DNA from: Chloranthus sessilifolius
Taxonomy: Eukaryota; Streptophyta; Magnoliopsida; Chloranthales; Chloranthaceae
DNA: 64,000 bases
Direction: 5' to 3'
NCBI GenBank assembly: GCA_021018995.1
Contig: CM037589.1
Coordinates: 8,571,001 to 8,635,000, forward strand
The notes under the pieces are model-generated. The model did no database searches. It was not told the origin of the DNA and saw nothing but the letters and a program-made list of their open reading frames with translations. A program made the position numbers and the translations under genes. How positions within the stretch are numbered: the first letter of the stretch is position 1; every line of letters starts with the position of its first letter. Shown here piece after piece: positions 12,712 through 24,961 of the stretch.

Positions 12712-13110
12712 AGCCGGAAGGATACTCTCGGTGGAGTATCCTCACTGTACTCCAACATCTATATGTCATGTGATAGTTAAAGAATATTTTGGGTGTCATG
12801 TGAGCAAGGTAGCTTTGTTTAGTTCATTTCTGGAAAAAAATAATAATAATTTAAGACAACATTTTCACCATCTATTTTTTGGGTCGCAAATCCTAAATCG
12901 TTGAATCACAATCAACATTGACTTTTAATTTTTAAACTCATTTTTGAATTCATATTTTTTTAAAAATGATCTATATAGACTGTTGAAGCTTCATGTGGCA
13001 CCATAATGGTATTTGGGTGGCCACATAGACCTACATGTGGATATTGGAGAACGATGATGGTACTCCACCTGAATTGGAGTACCTTCACCTTTCTCATATT
13101 TATATATAAT
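12709..13110. repeat. Dispersed GGGAGCC repeat
   Basis: Begins GGGAGCCGGAAGGATACTC and ends near GAGTACCTTCACCTTTCTCA, giving weak terminal inversion. Sequences with the same start and a partly similar body (the GTGTCA-GTGGAGC / CACGTGGCAC region) occur at 42038-42300, and a start-only copy at 57877. Probably a non-autonomous DNA element, but its superfamily is not clear. Confidence 0.4.
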
Positions 13111-13349
13111 GGATATTCAAGCTAAGCTTTAGCGGGCTTCACACCATGCGATCCTAACCTGGCTGATATTTTCAGGCCACCATTTTATAAGGCCGGCCAT
13201 ATAAACGAGTCTAGCTTAGTGTGATGGGGGCATGCGGCGCGGCCATTCAAGTCAGTCGTAGGATAATTTTTTTTTCCTGCGTCAGAGCATCTTAGGTGCA
13301 TGACAAGTCATGAGGGCAGCGCCAAATGTGTTGGTCGTGGGCCATGAGG

Positions 13350-13890
13350 GCGATGTGACACAATGACATGAATGGTTGAGACATGGGTGCGATATGGTCG
13401 CGACACACTCACGATATGGTCGTGTGGGGGGATGATGTGGGACGTTGCGGGTGTATTAGTGCGGAGGATGTGTATCATGTGGGTAGTATGTCAAACTAAT
13501 ATGTTTGAGGTTCTCCCATTATTTCCTTATAACTGTTGTTTTACCCTTATATAGGGGGACATGAGCTGGAGTCCTCCGACCCAATAAGTGCACTAGTCTT
13601 GTGGCCTTGAGTGCGTGCATCTGGGCCTTGTTTGGTGTTTGGTCACTCTAATTACGTCGTGTGCTAGGGTTATCGTGTTTTGAGTGGTTTCTAACTACTC
13701 CCATGGTGCGGGTCTTCCCCCAAAGTGGGATTGCCCCTCTACTTATCGCTGCCTATTACATTCTTAGTTACTTTCGAGAATCTGCACAAGACGTCTCTAA
13801 CTTACTGTGTTGCTTCGCAGGGTTGTAAGTTAAAATAGCCTACTTAGCGCATCGAGCGTTAGGTGTCGCACGAGATGACACTGCTGGGCG
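13350..13890 (+). mobile_element. Degenerate copy of LTR C
   Basis: On the plus strand it aligns by eye with the reverse complement of 9671-10351 through GGTCACTCTAATTACGTCGTG, TTATCGTGTTT, GGTGCGGG and ATCTGCA-AAGA-GTCTCTAAC. It appears to be an isolated LTR; boundaries are approximate. 13111-13349 and 13891-14015 contain GC-rich unclassified sequence in which nothing was recognised. Confidence 0.5.
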
Positions 13891-14023
13891 AGTGATCCAT
13901 TAATATTAGACACTTAAAATCTTCAATATTTTCGGGCCGGGCAAGGGCCGGATTGTAGGCCAACCTCCCCATTAAAAGTACGCTGCTCACGTACGATATT
14001 TTGATGGGTACTATTATTCAGAC

Positions 14024-14089
14024 CAAGGATCAAAATTTCGGCCGAAAATTTGAGTCCCATACAAAATATGGCCGAAATTTTGATCCTTG
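14024..14089. mobile_element. 66-bp hAT MITE (CAAGGATC family)
   Basis: Palindromic ends CAAGGATCAAAATTTCGG and CCGAAATTTTGATCCTTG, flanked by a perfect 8-bp duplication ATTCAGAC (14016-14023 and 14090-14097). It is little more than its two terminal repeats. It lies about 200 bp upstream of the GST TATA box. Confidence 0.85.
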
Positions 14090-14282
14090 ATTCAGACTCG
14101 GTGAGGCTGCTTTTTTTTCTTCCTTTTTTTCGGGCTTTTAAGCACTGAGGTGAGACAGCAGTCTCATGGGTGTGAATAACGCTACCCTATTTTGCCGCAC
14201 TCCATGACATCGTTTAAGAAGAACCCAGAAGATATTGAACAGAGATGTCAGAAAATTCGGGAAACCAACCTAATCAAACGGC

Positions 14283-14290
14283 TATAAATT
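14283..14290 (+). promoter_or_regulatory. Likely TATA box of the GST gene
   Basis: TATAAATT lies 65-72 bp upstream of the GST start codon. A start site about 30 bp downstream would leave a 5' leader of about 40 nt. No upstream ATG lies between it and the start codon. The closest upstream element is the 66-bp hAT MITE. Confidence 0.65.
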
Positions 14291-14345
14291 CGACCCTCCC
14301 CTTGGCATCCCAAAACGTTTTTGGTCGAAGCAAGCTCTGTAATAG

Positions 14346-14783
<438 letters not shown>

Positions 14784-14957
14784 TGATTTATTGGCTTTGC
14801 TACCTATTATATCTGTTTATTGGTGCTTTTTATCCCCATTTTGTCGATCTCATATTTTTCACTGAACTTTGATAACTTTTAGTTTTTTGTGCTTTGGGTT
14901 TTTGTTGCAAGTGGTTGATTCTCCTTACGGACATCAAACTTATCTTGACAGAGATGC

Positions 14958-14964
<7 letters not shown>

Positions 14965-15016
<52 letters not shown>
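14965..15016. repeat. (CT)n microsatellite
   Basis: About 50 bp of CT on the plus strand, early in the GST intron. On the transcribed strand it is pyrimidine-rich and ends in TTCAG, so it looks like a decoy splice acceptor. Confidence 0.95.
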
Positions 15017-15018
<2 letters not shown>

Positions 15019-15451
15019 AGGTTTCTTTACAAGATTATCTCATCTCTAAATCCCCTAAATCCCTAAAAAGGATAATTTGCATTATTATGCGGACCTCAAA
15101 CAGCACACTAACAATGGACTGCTTAGTGCTTACATGGAGCGATCCACGTGGATGGCCGACCTGTTGCATCGCACCACGTAAGCGTTGAATGGATTAGTCT
15201 CCTGTTTGCTGTCCGCCCTAGTGTTTCCAAGTCCTTGGAGTTCTCTCTTTCTCCATACGGAGGAAGACCCTTGCAGTTCAGTGGTGTTCGGGTGTCGTCA
15301 CCCTGCGACACGAGTACTCACAAAGTTAACTAGAATAGGCGGTAGTTTCGTAATTCAGAATTTTTTTCCAAAAGAATATACAAAATAATAATAAAAAAAG
15401 GGTAGAAATAGACCTCTATCATAACCGATTTGGGTGAGGGTTGCTTGGGAC

Positions 15452-15987
15452 TAGGGCTGTCAACGGGCTGGGATTTAACCTGGGCCCAGCCTAGGCCCGA
15501 GTTCGGGTCCATTTTTTCAATTCTTGGATGAAGCTCACCCCTCGACTATACGTCACAGGTGCAGGTCTTGTGAGATTCGGAGCTTGTGGCAACTCTTTTA
15601 CCATTGACCGGTGGATTTGTATTGGATTTTGAGATTTGGACTTGGTACGTCCAACCTTCTTGTAGGTTGCTAGGATTAGATTTTTGGGAGCTACATCTCT
15701 TGTGTAGACTTTTTGTACACCGCTGTTTAGGTGATGGTTGGCCATCATAAATTTAATAAACGGGTTGGGCTCGGGCTGCAAAGTGTAAGGCTCAGCCTGA
15801 AAAAATTAGGCCTTTTTTTTAAAAAAAAAATCTTAAAAAAACTCTTGAAAACTTATTAGAAACCTGGCCCGAGCCCGGCACGGCCCGACCCGATTAGCTA
15901 TCTGGCCGGGCTCGGGCCCAAAATTTTTCTTCAAAAAAAGCGAGTAGGGTGGAAAACCCCACCCGTCCCGACCCGTTGACAACCCTA
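15452..15987. mobile_element. hAT MITE, 536 bp, carrying an LTR D-like segment
   Basis: Ends TAGGGCTGTCAACGGG and CCCGTTGACAACCCTA, flanked by a perfect 8-bp duplication CTTGGGAC (15444-15451 and 15988-15995). The GC-rich arms (GGGCCCAGCC, GGCCCGAGCCCGG) are typical of the plant TAGGGCTGTCAA MITE group. The middle (about 15535-15750) resembles 9020-9235 of solo LTR D through CTCGACTATACGTCACAGGTG, TTGGTACGTCCA and GGTGATGGTTGGCCATCA. Confidence 0.85.
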
Positions 15988-16154
15988 CTTGGGACCAGCT
16001 TCAAGATGTGTAATAGGTTACCTCTATTCGCGCCTGCAGCTTTACTGAAAGCACCTACGTTTGAAACCTAGTAAATCCTATTGACAGCTTGGGATCACAC
16101 CCAGTGAATCCTATTGACCGCTTAGGATCACACAATGGAAATCAATTTTCACGC

Positions 16155-16318
16155 CAAGGATCCAAGCCACGAATCAAAATTTTGGTTTCAGTCATCCGAA
16201 AATTTTGCCGAATTTTTTATCCCCATACAAAAGTGAACAAAATTTCGTTTCGGTGGGGATCGAAAACCGATAATTTGTACCGAAATTTTGGTCATTTCGG
16301 CCGAAATTTTGATCCTTG
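16155..16318. mobile_element. 164-bp hAT MITE (CAAGGATC family)
   Basis: Ends CAAGGATC and GATCCTTG. The 8-bp flanks TTTCACGC (16147-16154) and TTTCATGC (16319-16326) match at 7 of 8 positions. The interior is made of repeated CGAAATTTTGG-type motifs in both orientations. Confidence 0.8.
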
Positions 16319-16660
16319 TTTCATGCTAATCTTTCACATAACGGATCTTGAGATCATGATTTTATCATCAGACGATAAGTTTTTTATTGTACATGACACA
16401 GATCACCATAAAATGGTCTTAAAATCACGTTTGAGTGTGGTGTGCGCCTTGTGATTTTAGAGCTATTGTTTTGGGATTTGTGCCACATGAAAACAAAAAC
16501 AAATTGTCTGATGGTAGGTTAATGGTCTGAAAATCTCCTGTGTGGAAGATTCTCCATCGTCTGATCTCAAGATTCCAATGGGTTTCATCGAGTTTCGAAT
16601 GTACTTTCAATAAACTTGTAGGTGCGAACGAAAGTAGCCTATGTAGCATACACTTGGGAT

Positions 16661-16985
16661 CACCTTTTTTTTTTTTTGATAATAAGAAGATTTCATTGAT
16701 TAAAACTCAGCAATTACAACATCAACAACTGGTAGTCGAATATCTTCCACTCAAACATGATTAATCTCAGAGTTCAAACTGTACTTTGACAATATATCAG
16801 CGACAGAATTGGCTGATCTACGAATGGATATACATTGGACATGAGCAAAAGAAGATAACAATTGCTTGATAGAATGTATAATCATGCCATTGAAGGGGAG
16901 ATTTGTAGATGTGTCATTTATACTCGTTATCACATTAATTGGTAGCATCGCTTTCGAGAATGATGTTATTCTGTTGTGCAAAAAC
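16661..16985 (-). pseudogene. 5'-truncated LINE 3' end with RNase H-like fragment
   Basis: On the minus strand a short frame (16981-16751) contains CISIRRSANSVADILSKYSL, characteristic of the C-terminal RNase H-like domain (RVT_3) encoded by plant LINEs and related genes. It is followed by an A/T-rich tail and a run of A residues (the T run at 16665-16678 on the plus strand), as expected for a LINE 3' end. No target duplication was found at the truncated end. Confidence 0.55.
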
Positions 16986-17472
16986 CCCTAAAATGCTTTT
17001 GCACTTCCAAACTCGTTAATGGCTCTTACGTGCGAAGAAAACAATCAATAAATCAAATAATAATTATCACAAGAAGGTAGAAAGAGAAAGAGATCATACA
17101 ACAACTAAGAACAAGATTTACGTAGTTCGACCTAAGCCTACATCCACGGGCAGTTAAACAAAGTGTTTCCACTATTAATAAGATGCTCAAGAGGCTACAA
17201 ACAATGGAGATCATATTCTCCCATCTTATCCAAAACAAAACCGCAAGTTATCTCTCTCTAATCACACGCACAAGGGAGATCCCAATTCCAAAAACCCCCC
17301 ACATGTTCAAATGATCTCTCACCTATTTATTCTCTTTCACTCACCAATTATAACTTACCTATTATTCTTACCTAATTTCCTATTTAGACTAGGACTCTTC
17401 TTTCTCTTTATTTTCTAATTTTAGAGAATAATACAAGTTCCCAATTCCAATTGAGTTCCCACTCTCACACAC
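16986..17472. other. Possible LTR relic
   Basis: Contains AAGATTTACGTAGTTCGACC followed by a TACATCCACGGG stretch (17116-17150), a motif that recurs in the LTRs of many plant Copia-type elements. No partner LTR, primer site or coding sequence was found, so only a weak assignment is possible. Confidence 0.3.
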
Positions 17473-18180
17473 TTAGGCCTCGTTCGCAAGTGGAGATTAA
17501 CTCAGAATCTGCATTATTTCGGCTGAATCTGCCGTTCGAGAAAAGTTCTTGAGTAGTGTGATTCCGAGTCGTTTCCGAGTGAAAGCGATAGCAAGTCTTC
17601 CGAGAGAACGCTCAAATTAGCTCAGAATCTGAGCTCAGATTGTAGGCGGCAAGTATACTTTTCAATTTTGTATACATCAGATCCAACCTCAGTCAACGGT
17701 CATATGCCCTTCAAAAGTATGTTTTCTTCTCCAAACGTCTTTCAGGATTGCAGCAAAGACAGGTGTTTGCAAATTAGATATTTTGCTCTCTAGAAATTTC
17801 AATTCCATTTACCTCCTATGTTATTTTTTATTTTTAATTTTTTATATTTCATCTAGCATTCGTCAAGTTCGATCGAAATTGTGTCTGCATTTTGCTATAT
17901 AATTCATTATAATTTATTTATTTTTTCCATTTAAAGATGTAGTTTCGTTTTATGATTTAGGAACTTATTGTTGAGTTTCTTAAGGATCTCGGTTGAGATT
18001 ATAATTAGGGTTTTCTTAGTTATGTGATTTGTGTGGAATTACAGATCGGAATTCACATGTATCGGATATGTTATACGAAAATTTTGACAATTTTTGATTT
18101 ATAGCTAATCTGGCTCTATTTTTGAGGTGTCGAATTCATAGTTACAAAACGTCGTGAAACAAAATAATGAATTAAAAAAT

Positions 18181-18850
18181 TGTTTAAAATGTGTAAAAAT
18201 TTATGTAAAATGGTAAAAACTATAAAATTGCATAAAATATGAGAAAATTAGGAAATGAAACATTTATAAAAAAATATGTATCTTCATAAATATATATGAT
18301 GTAAACTAGTGGACGCTAGCTACTCATCAAAGAATCATCTTATTTTATGATGGTAACAATTAAATGATAATTCCATTACGTCATGCAGACAAAAGCTATT
18401 CATCAACGAATCATCTTATTTTATGATGGTAACAATTAAATGATAATTCCATTACATCGGGCAGACAAAAGGTATCTGAGCAATCCACACTTGAAAACCT
18501 GAGGAAGAACTATAAAAATTGTTTTAAATGTGTAAAAATTTATGTAAAATGGTAAAAACTATAAAATTGCATAAAATATGAGAAAATTAGAAAATGAAAT
18601 ATTTATAAAAAATATGTATCTTTATAAATATATATGATGAAAACTAGTGGAAGCTAGCTACTCATCAAAGAATCATCTTATTTTATGATGGTAACAAATA
18701 AATGATAATTCCATTACGTCAGGCAGAAAAAAGCTACTCATCAACAAATCATCTTATTTTATGATGGTAACAATTAAATGATAATTCCATTACATCAGGC
18801 AGACAAAAGGTACCTGAGCAATCCACACTTGAAAACTTGAGGAAGGAACT
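18181..18850. repeat. 339-bp tandem duplication
   Basis: Copy 1 starts at 18181 (TGTTTAAAATGTGTAAAAAT) and copy 2 at 18520 (TGTTTTAAATGTGTAAAAAT). Divergence is low. Each copy holds two adjacent sub-repeats of about 80 bp (CATCAAMGAATCATCTTATTT plus GATAATTCCATTAC), so the structure is a repeat within a repeat. Confidence 0.85.
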
Positions 18851-19431
18851 CAAACTTACAATCATGATAACGAAAGCTCAATGAGCTAACAGAATTATCT
18901 TGTTTGTTGCCTAGTTATAAATAAAGACAAAAAGTCAACTGAAGATAAACAAAAGTGATGGTGAGGGAGACAAGCTTCTCTTACCCCTCCAATGGAGGTT
19001 AAAGACACTGATAAAAAAACAACTTTTGCAATATCAAAAGAACCACTGCCCAAGCAGTAGTATAATTATCCACTATCAAAATCAATTGTTTATTATATTA
19101 AGACAGTGGTTTAACTCCTTAAACCTCACCCCACCTAGGGCTGTGCATTTTTTGGACCGAACGGAACCACTGGGTTTGGTTTGGAAAATAGGAAAACCGA
19201 AAAATTTGTGACGAAAAAAAAAGGCCTACACCGATGGCGTAGGGATCATTAATGAAAAAGATTGCAGTCGTCAGCATAGGCACATTTATTTAAAAAAAAT
19301 TATTAAAAAAAAAAAAAAAAACATAAGCCGTTGGCGTAGAATATTTTTGAGTTATAGCGACGGCTTACAACCATCGGCATATGTATTCATCGACGGATGG
19401 AAGCCGTCAGCGAAGGTACCTTTATTTGTAG

Positions 19432-19567
19432 CAAGGATCAAAATTTCGTTTTCGGGCTTGACCAAAACCGAAATTTTGGCTGAAAATCATTAATTTGGTC
19501 GAAATTTCGGTCCAAATTATTGTTTCGGTGGGAACCAAAATCGAAAATTTCGGTCGAAATTTTGATC
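19432..19567. mobile_element. CAAGGATC-family hAT MITE, about 136 bp
   Basis: Starts CAAGGATCAAAATTTCG and ends GAAATTTTGATCCTT, with the same CCGAAATTTTGGC interior as the family members at 14024, 16155 and 47594. No clear 8-bp duplication is seen; one flank appears changed. Confidence 0.6.
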
Positions 19568-20079
19568 CTTAAATCAGATTCGGAAAAAGACTCCGTCAAA
19601 TATATTCAGCCCCATCTCGATTTGATTGTCCATAAATTTTGAGAGAAATCCGAGTACGACACATAAACCGATGATTAGATGACGTTTCTACGATCATAGC
19701 ATAACTACTGATTGAATTGATTCTGAGGATATTCTGAGAGGAACTTAAAAACAAAGGATTTTCATCTTTTGTAAGAAAAGTTAGGAATCTGAGTGACTTA
19801 AGAACACACATGGGAAAAGCCAGGAATCTGAGTCTGCTAAGAATCTGCCAGGAATCTGAGTGTCCAAGAATCTGAGCTTTTTTGGGTAAAACCAGAAAAC
19901 TCCTGAATGAGGCCTTATTGCCTAAGTAGGATTACCAAGATCCTATTAGTTAGGATTCTATTTTTATCCAAACCGAAGGGTCAAAGTAAAACAACTTGGG
20001 TCAACTTATTTAACCCAAAACGAACCAAAATCCAACGTATTCAACCCCATATCTCTAGCCAATTTAAAGCCTTCAAATG

Positions 20080-20492
20080 TGTTGGATTACACCAACTAGG
20101 ATTGGAAGAAGATGACACTCTAAAGAGAAGAAAGTTGTTCTTTTGTGTAGAAAAACACAAAAAATGAAGATTAAAGTGATATATTACTTAAAACCTTTCA
20201 AATTTCATTCATATGACTTGTAAAATGAAAATACATAGAGTGATAAAAATAGCCCACAATACAAAATCGGGAATAAATAAACATACACTTCCAAAGCAAC
20301 TACCTAGCCTAGAAAAAGATAGAAAATTACATTCTCAAAGTATATTCCATATTCTCAAAACATTACATTAAATACACCAATTTCCTATGACAAAAAAAAG
20401 AGTTCCAAGATTGACCAATATAATTACAAATGGGCCAATGACCCAAAAGACAAATGGACCAAAATGGGTCGGTCTAGCTTATAATTCTAACA
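20080..20492 (-). repeat. Copia 3' LTR
   Basis: 413 bp, TG...CA ends, adjacent to the polypurine tract at 20493-20501. Confidence 0.93.
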
Positions 20493-20504
20493 GCCCCCCT
20501 TGAG

Positions 20505-23500
20505 CTAGATTGATCGAACACCGAGCTTTTCTGTGATCTTGATAAACGTTTCTTTCTTCAATGCCTTTGTAAAAATATCCGCTATTTGATCTTGTGATTT
20601 GCAATGTTTCACATCAATTTCATCATCATTGATCAAGTCACGGATGAAATGATACTTAATTCGAATGTGCTTACTTCTATACTGAAAAACGGGATTTTTG
20701 ATTAGTGCAATGGCTGAACGATTATCACAAAATAAAGTTGTAGCTTCAATTGATGGATGCTTAAGTTCTTCTAAAACCCACCTTAACCAAAGTGCTTGAC
20801 AACCAGCCAATGCTAATGAAATGTACTCCGCTTTGGTTGTAGAGAGAGCAACAACTTGTTATTTTTTTGAAGTCCATGAAATTGAACCCGAACCAATATT
20901 AAAATTATAATCGGAAGTGCTTTGGCCATCATCTACACTTTCACCCCAATCACTATCACAATATCCAACCAAACATGAATTTTGAACCCTTTGGTAATGT
21001 ATACCATCATTAATGGTACCACATACATATCGCAAAATTCTCTTTTCGGCATTCCAATGACTTCTTCTAGGTGATTCCATGAAACGGCTAATCATGCTAA
21101 TCGCAAACATAATATCCGATCTTGTGGCGGTCAAGTACATGAGGCTACCAACAAGACTCCGATAAAGAGTTTCATTAACTCTTTTTTCATTATCATTTTT
21201 GCTAAGTTTCAAACCAAACCTCCATTGGAGTGCAAATAGGATTTGCATCCTCCATTCTAAACTTTTTCAATAAATCTTTTGCATACTTCTTTTGAGATAT
21301 AAAAATTTCATCTTCATTTTGCTTTACTTCAATGCCAAGAAAGAAATGTATGAGACCCATATCGGTCATCTCAAACTCAAGCATCATAGATTTTTTAAAT
21401 TCATCACATATGCTTGAATTATTGCCGGTAAAGATTAAATCATCAACATATAAACCAACAACTAAGAACTCACCTTGAGTGTTTTCTTTGATGTAGAGAG
21501 AGTATTCAAAAGGACACCTTTTGAATCCATTTTTCATGAAGTACTCATCAATACGGCTATACCATGCCCTTGGTGCTTGCTTTAAACCGTAAAGTGCTTT
21601 CTTCAATCTATAAACTTTGTGTTCTTTACCGGGAGGTTGATCAACATAAACTTCTTCTTCAAGAATGTCATTTAAGAATGTTGATTTGACATCCATTTGA
21701 TAAACCTTCCAATTTCTTTGAGCCGCCAATGCTAAGACCAATCTAATAGTCTCAAGCCGAGCAACGGGAGCAAAAACTTCATTGAAATCTATGTCATATC
21801 TTTGCTTGTAGCCTTTCACCACTATCCGAGCTTTGTCCCTTTCAACTTCACCTTTTGCATTTAACTTGATTTTATATATCCATTTCACACCAATGGATTT
21901 GTGCCTGTGCCCAATTGGAAGTTCCGTTAACTCCCAAGTCTCATTTCTTTTGATGGAGTCAATTTCTTCATTCATTGCATGATTTCACTTTTCTTCTTGA
22001 GATGCTTCTTCAAAAGAAATTGGATCGACATCGGCATATAGTGCAAAGTTAATTTCATCTTCATCAAAAAGTCTTCTTGATGCTTCATAAATTTCATTGA
22101 TGCTTTTGGTCTTCTTTGGAGGAGAATTAGAACTTGATGATGATGATGATGATGAAGATGGTGAAGATGAAGATGGAGAGGAAGTTCTATCATCTTTATG
22201 CTCACAATTTTGAGCGTCTTTCAATTCTTCTTCATTAACACAAATAGACTTTTGTGTCTTTTCTTGGAAATCCCAATCTCAAGCTTCTTCTTCATTAAAT
22301 TTTACATCTCTACTTATGATAGTTTTCTTGGTGATGGAATTAAACAATTTATATGCCTTTGAAGTTTTACTATAACCAATAAGAATACATTTTTCAGATT
22401 TATCATCCAATTTTTTTCTTCTTTCATCCGGCACATGAGAATATGCAATACTATCAAATATCCTTAAATGCGCAACACATGGTTTGTGTCCATTCCATGC
22501 TTCTTGAGGTGTCATGCCTTTAACACTTTTGGATAAGGCACGATTCAAAAGATAGTTAGCACATGAAACGGGTTTGGCCCAAAATATATTTGGCATTCCT
22601 TTGGCTTTTAACATACTTCTAGCTAATTCCATAAGTGTTCTATTTTTTCTTTCAGCAATACCATTTTGTTGAGGTGTGTATCGAGTGGTTAATTGATGCC
22701 GAATGCCATTATCTTTTAAGAAATTCTTAAAATAATGAGAAACATATTCACCACCTTGATCGATACGCAAAATTTTCAACATAAAATCACTTTGCTTTTC
22801 AGCTAAGGCCTTAAATGTTTTGAAGTGGCCAAATACCTCTGATTTTTCTTTGAGAAAATAAACTCAAGATTTACGACTATAATCGTCAATAAAAGTGAGG
22901 AAATAACGATTACTGCCAATAGAAGTGGTGTGTATAGGCCCGCATAAGTCCGAATGAACCAGCTCAAAAGGATTTGATGGCCCTCCAAGCTTTCCCAACC
23001 GGAAAAAAATTTCTTTGATACTTTCCGAGTGCGCATCCTTCACAAACTTGATCTTTGCGATCTATATTTGTCATGCCTCTCATCATGTGATTTTTGCACA
23101 TGAGAGTCAACGAGCTAAAACTCAAGTGGCCATACCGAAGATGCCATAGCCATGATTTGTCTTGAATGATAGAATTGAAGCAAAGAAGAAGTTCATTTTG
23201 AAACTTAAGTGGAAACATCTTGTTTGGAGTCATCTTTACTTTGGCAATGAGAGCATTGTTCATATCTTTGATTTCACATACATCTCTTTTGAAATAAACA
23301 TTATGTCCTTTCAAAAGGAGTTGTCTAACACTTAGAAGATTGTGCTTGAGGCCGGGTACATAGAAAACATTTGAGATGCGCTTGATGCCTTTCTTTGATT
23401 GAATAAGAATATCACCACTTCCCTTTACGGAAAGTCGTTTATCATCGCCGGTTCTTACTTCACTTTGAATAGATTAATCCAAAGTGACAAATACGCCTTT

Positions 23501-24526
23501 GTTGCCCGTCATGTGGTTACTACAACCACTATCAAGATACCAATCTTCATTGAATTCAACTTCTTGAGCATTGCAAGCAAGAAAGAGAGTATCATCTTCC
23601 TTACTTTGATTGTTCTCTTGAACAAAATTTGATTCATTTTTTTCTTCTTCCGCTAATCTTTTTCTACAAAATTTTACTGTGTGACAATATTTTTTACAAT
23701 GATAACATTGAGCATTAGAAAGAGAAGATCGGCCTCTTCCTCTTCCCCTTCCTCTTGATGACGAAGATGACTTATCTTCATCTCTTTCTTTTGCTTGATA
23801 TCTTCCTCCATTATGTCTTCCTTGTCCGCGATTAGAATGTCTTCCTCTTCCACCTCTAGAACTTTCCTTAAAAGAAATTTGAGTTTGAAAAGCTTGCTCT
23901 AGAGGAGAAGAATCAAATTGCTTCATACGAAGTTTATGGGATTGAAGCGATTCCAACAAACTTTCCAAAGACAAAGTAGATAAATTCTTAGATTATTCAA
24001 TTGCAACAATAATATATTTAAACTTACGAGTCAAACTTCTAAGAATTTTTTCTACAACTCTTTGATCTTGAAGATTTTCACCATTAATCCTTAATTGATT
24101 AACGAGAGAAATTACTCGATTGAAAAAATCTTCAACCGCTTCCGAATCCTTCATTCTTATAGAATCAAACTCACTTCGAAGAGTTTGGAGCCGCACCAAT
24201 TTGACTTTATCTTCGCCTTTGTATGAAGTATTAAGAGTATCCCATGCTTGCTTTGCCGATGACACTAATGAAATTCTTTCAAAAATAACTTCATCCACAG
24301 CTTGATAGATGAAGAACAAAGCCTTCTTGTCTTTCTTACGATTTTCTTTCAACTCATTGAGTTGAGCTTGCGTGAGAGCCGCTTGATCCTCCGGTCCTTC
24401 ATATCCGGTCTCAACAATATCCCACAAATCTTGAGACCCATATAAAACCTTCATTTGAATACTCCATTGATTGTAGTTCTTACCGGTAAAACGAGGAAGT
24501 TGAGGTTACAACAGATTGGAAGCCAT
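20505..24526 (-). pseudogene. Copia Gag-Pol polyprotein, broken
   Basis: Domain order gag, protease, integrase, reverse transcriptase, RNase H identifies Ty1/Copia. The ATG is at 24526. Gag (UBN2 type) ends in a CCHC knuckle CYHCKKYCHTVKFC near 23700. The protease shows WYLDSGCSNHMTG (DSG at 23526-23534). The pre-integrase zinc region has LWHLRYGH and CEGCALGK. The integrase core shows RIDQGGEY and TPQQNGIAERKNRT. A His/Ser-rich linker lies at 22120-22200. The reverse transcriptase has YVDD (21439-21450). RNase H shows YCDSDW and CDNRSAIALIKN. Breaks: a stop a few codons after the ATG, stops near 23995 and 23475, frame shifts near 23000, 22790 and 21220, and further stops at domain joints near 22270 and 20850. 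Most motifs are intact, so decay is recent. Not able to encode a continuous polyprotein. Confidence 0.93.
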
Positions 24527-24550
24527 GAATCTCAAGCTTTGATACCACTT

Positions 24551-24961
24551 TGTTGGATTACACCAACTAAGATTGGAAGAAGATGACACTCTAAAGAGAA
24601 GAAAGTTGTTCTCTTGTGTAGAAAAACACCAAAAATGAAGACTAAAGTGATATACTACTTAGAACCTTTCAAATTTCATTCGTATGACTTGTAAAATGAA
24701 AATACATGAGTGATAAAAATAGCCCACAATACAAAATCGGGAATAAATAAATACACACTTCCAAAGCAACTACTTAGCTTAGAAAAAGATAGAAAATTAT
24801 ATTCTCAAAGTACTTTCCATATTCTCAAGACATTACATTAAATACACCAATTTCCTATAACAAAAAAAAGAGTTCCAAAATTAACCAATATAATTGCAAA
24901 TGGGCCATTACCCAAAAGACAAATGGGCCAAAATGGGTCGGTCTAGCTTATAATTCTAACA
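24551..24961 (-). repeat. Copia 5' LTR
   Basis: 411 bp, TG...CA ends. The minus strand continues AAG then TGGTATCAAAGC (primer-binding site, 24536-24547). Confidence 0.93.

Larger units (their letters stand above)
17476..19914. mobile_element. Harbinger-like non-autonomous element, 2.4 kb
   Basis: Short inverted ends GGCCTCGTTC (17476) and GAATGAGGCC (19914), flanked by TTA on both sides (17473-17475 and 19915-19917), as in PIF/Harbinger. Both ends carry many subterminal AATCTGAG/CTCAGAATCTG motifs in opposite orientation (17500-17640 and 19810-19880). No transposase frame. The interior holds a 339-bp tandem duplication, a CGACGGCT/AGCCGTC-rich inverted segment (19205-19432) and a CAAGGATC-type MITE. 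Confidence 0.55.
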
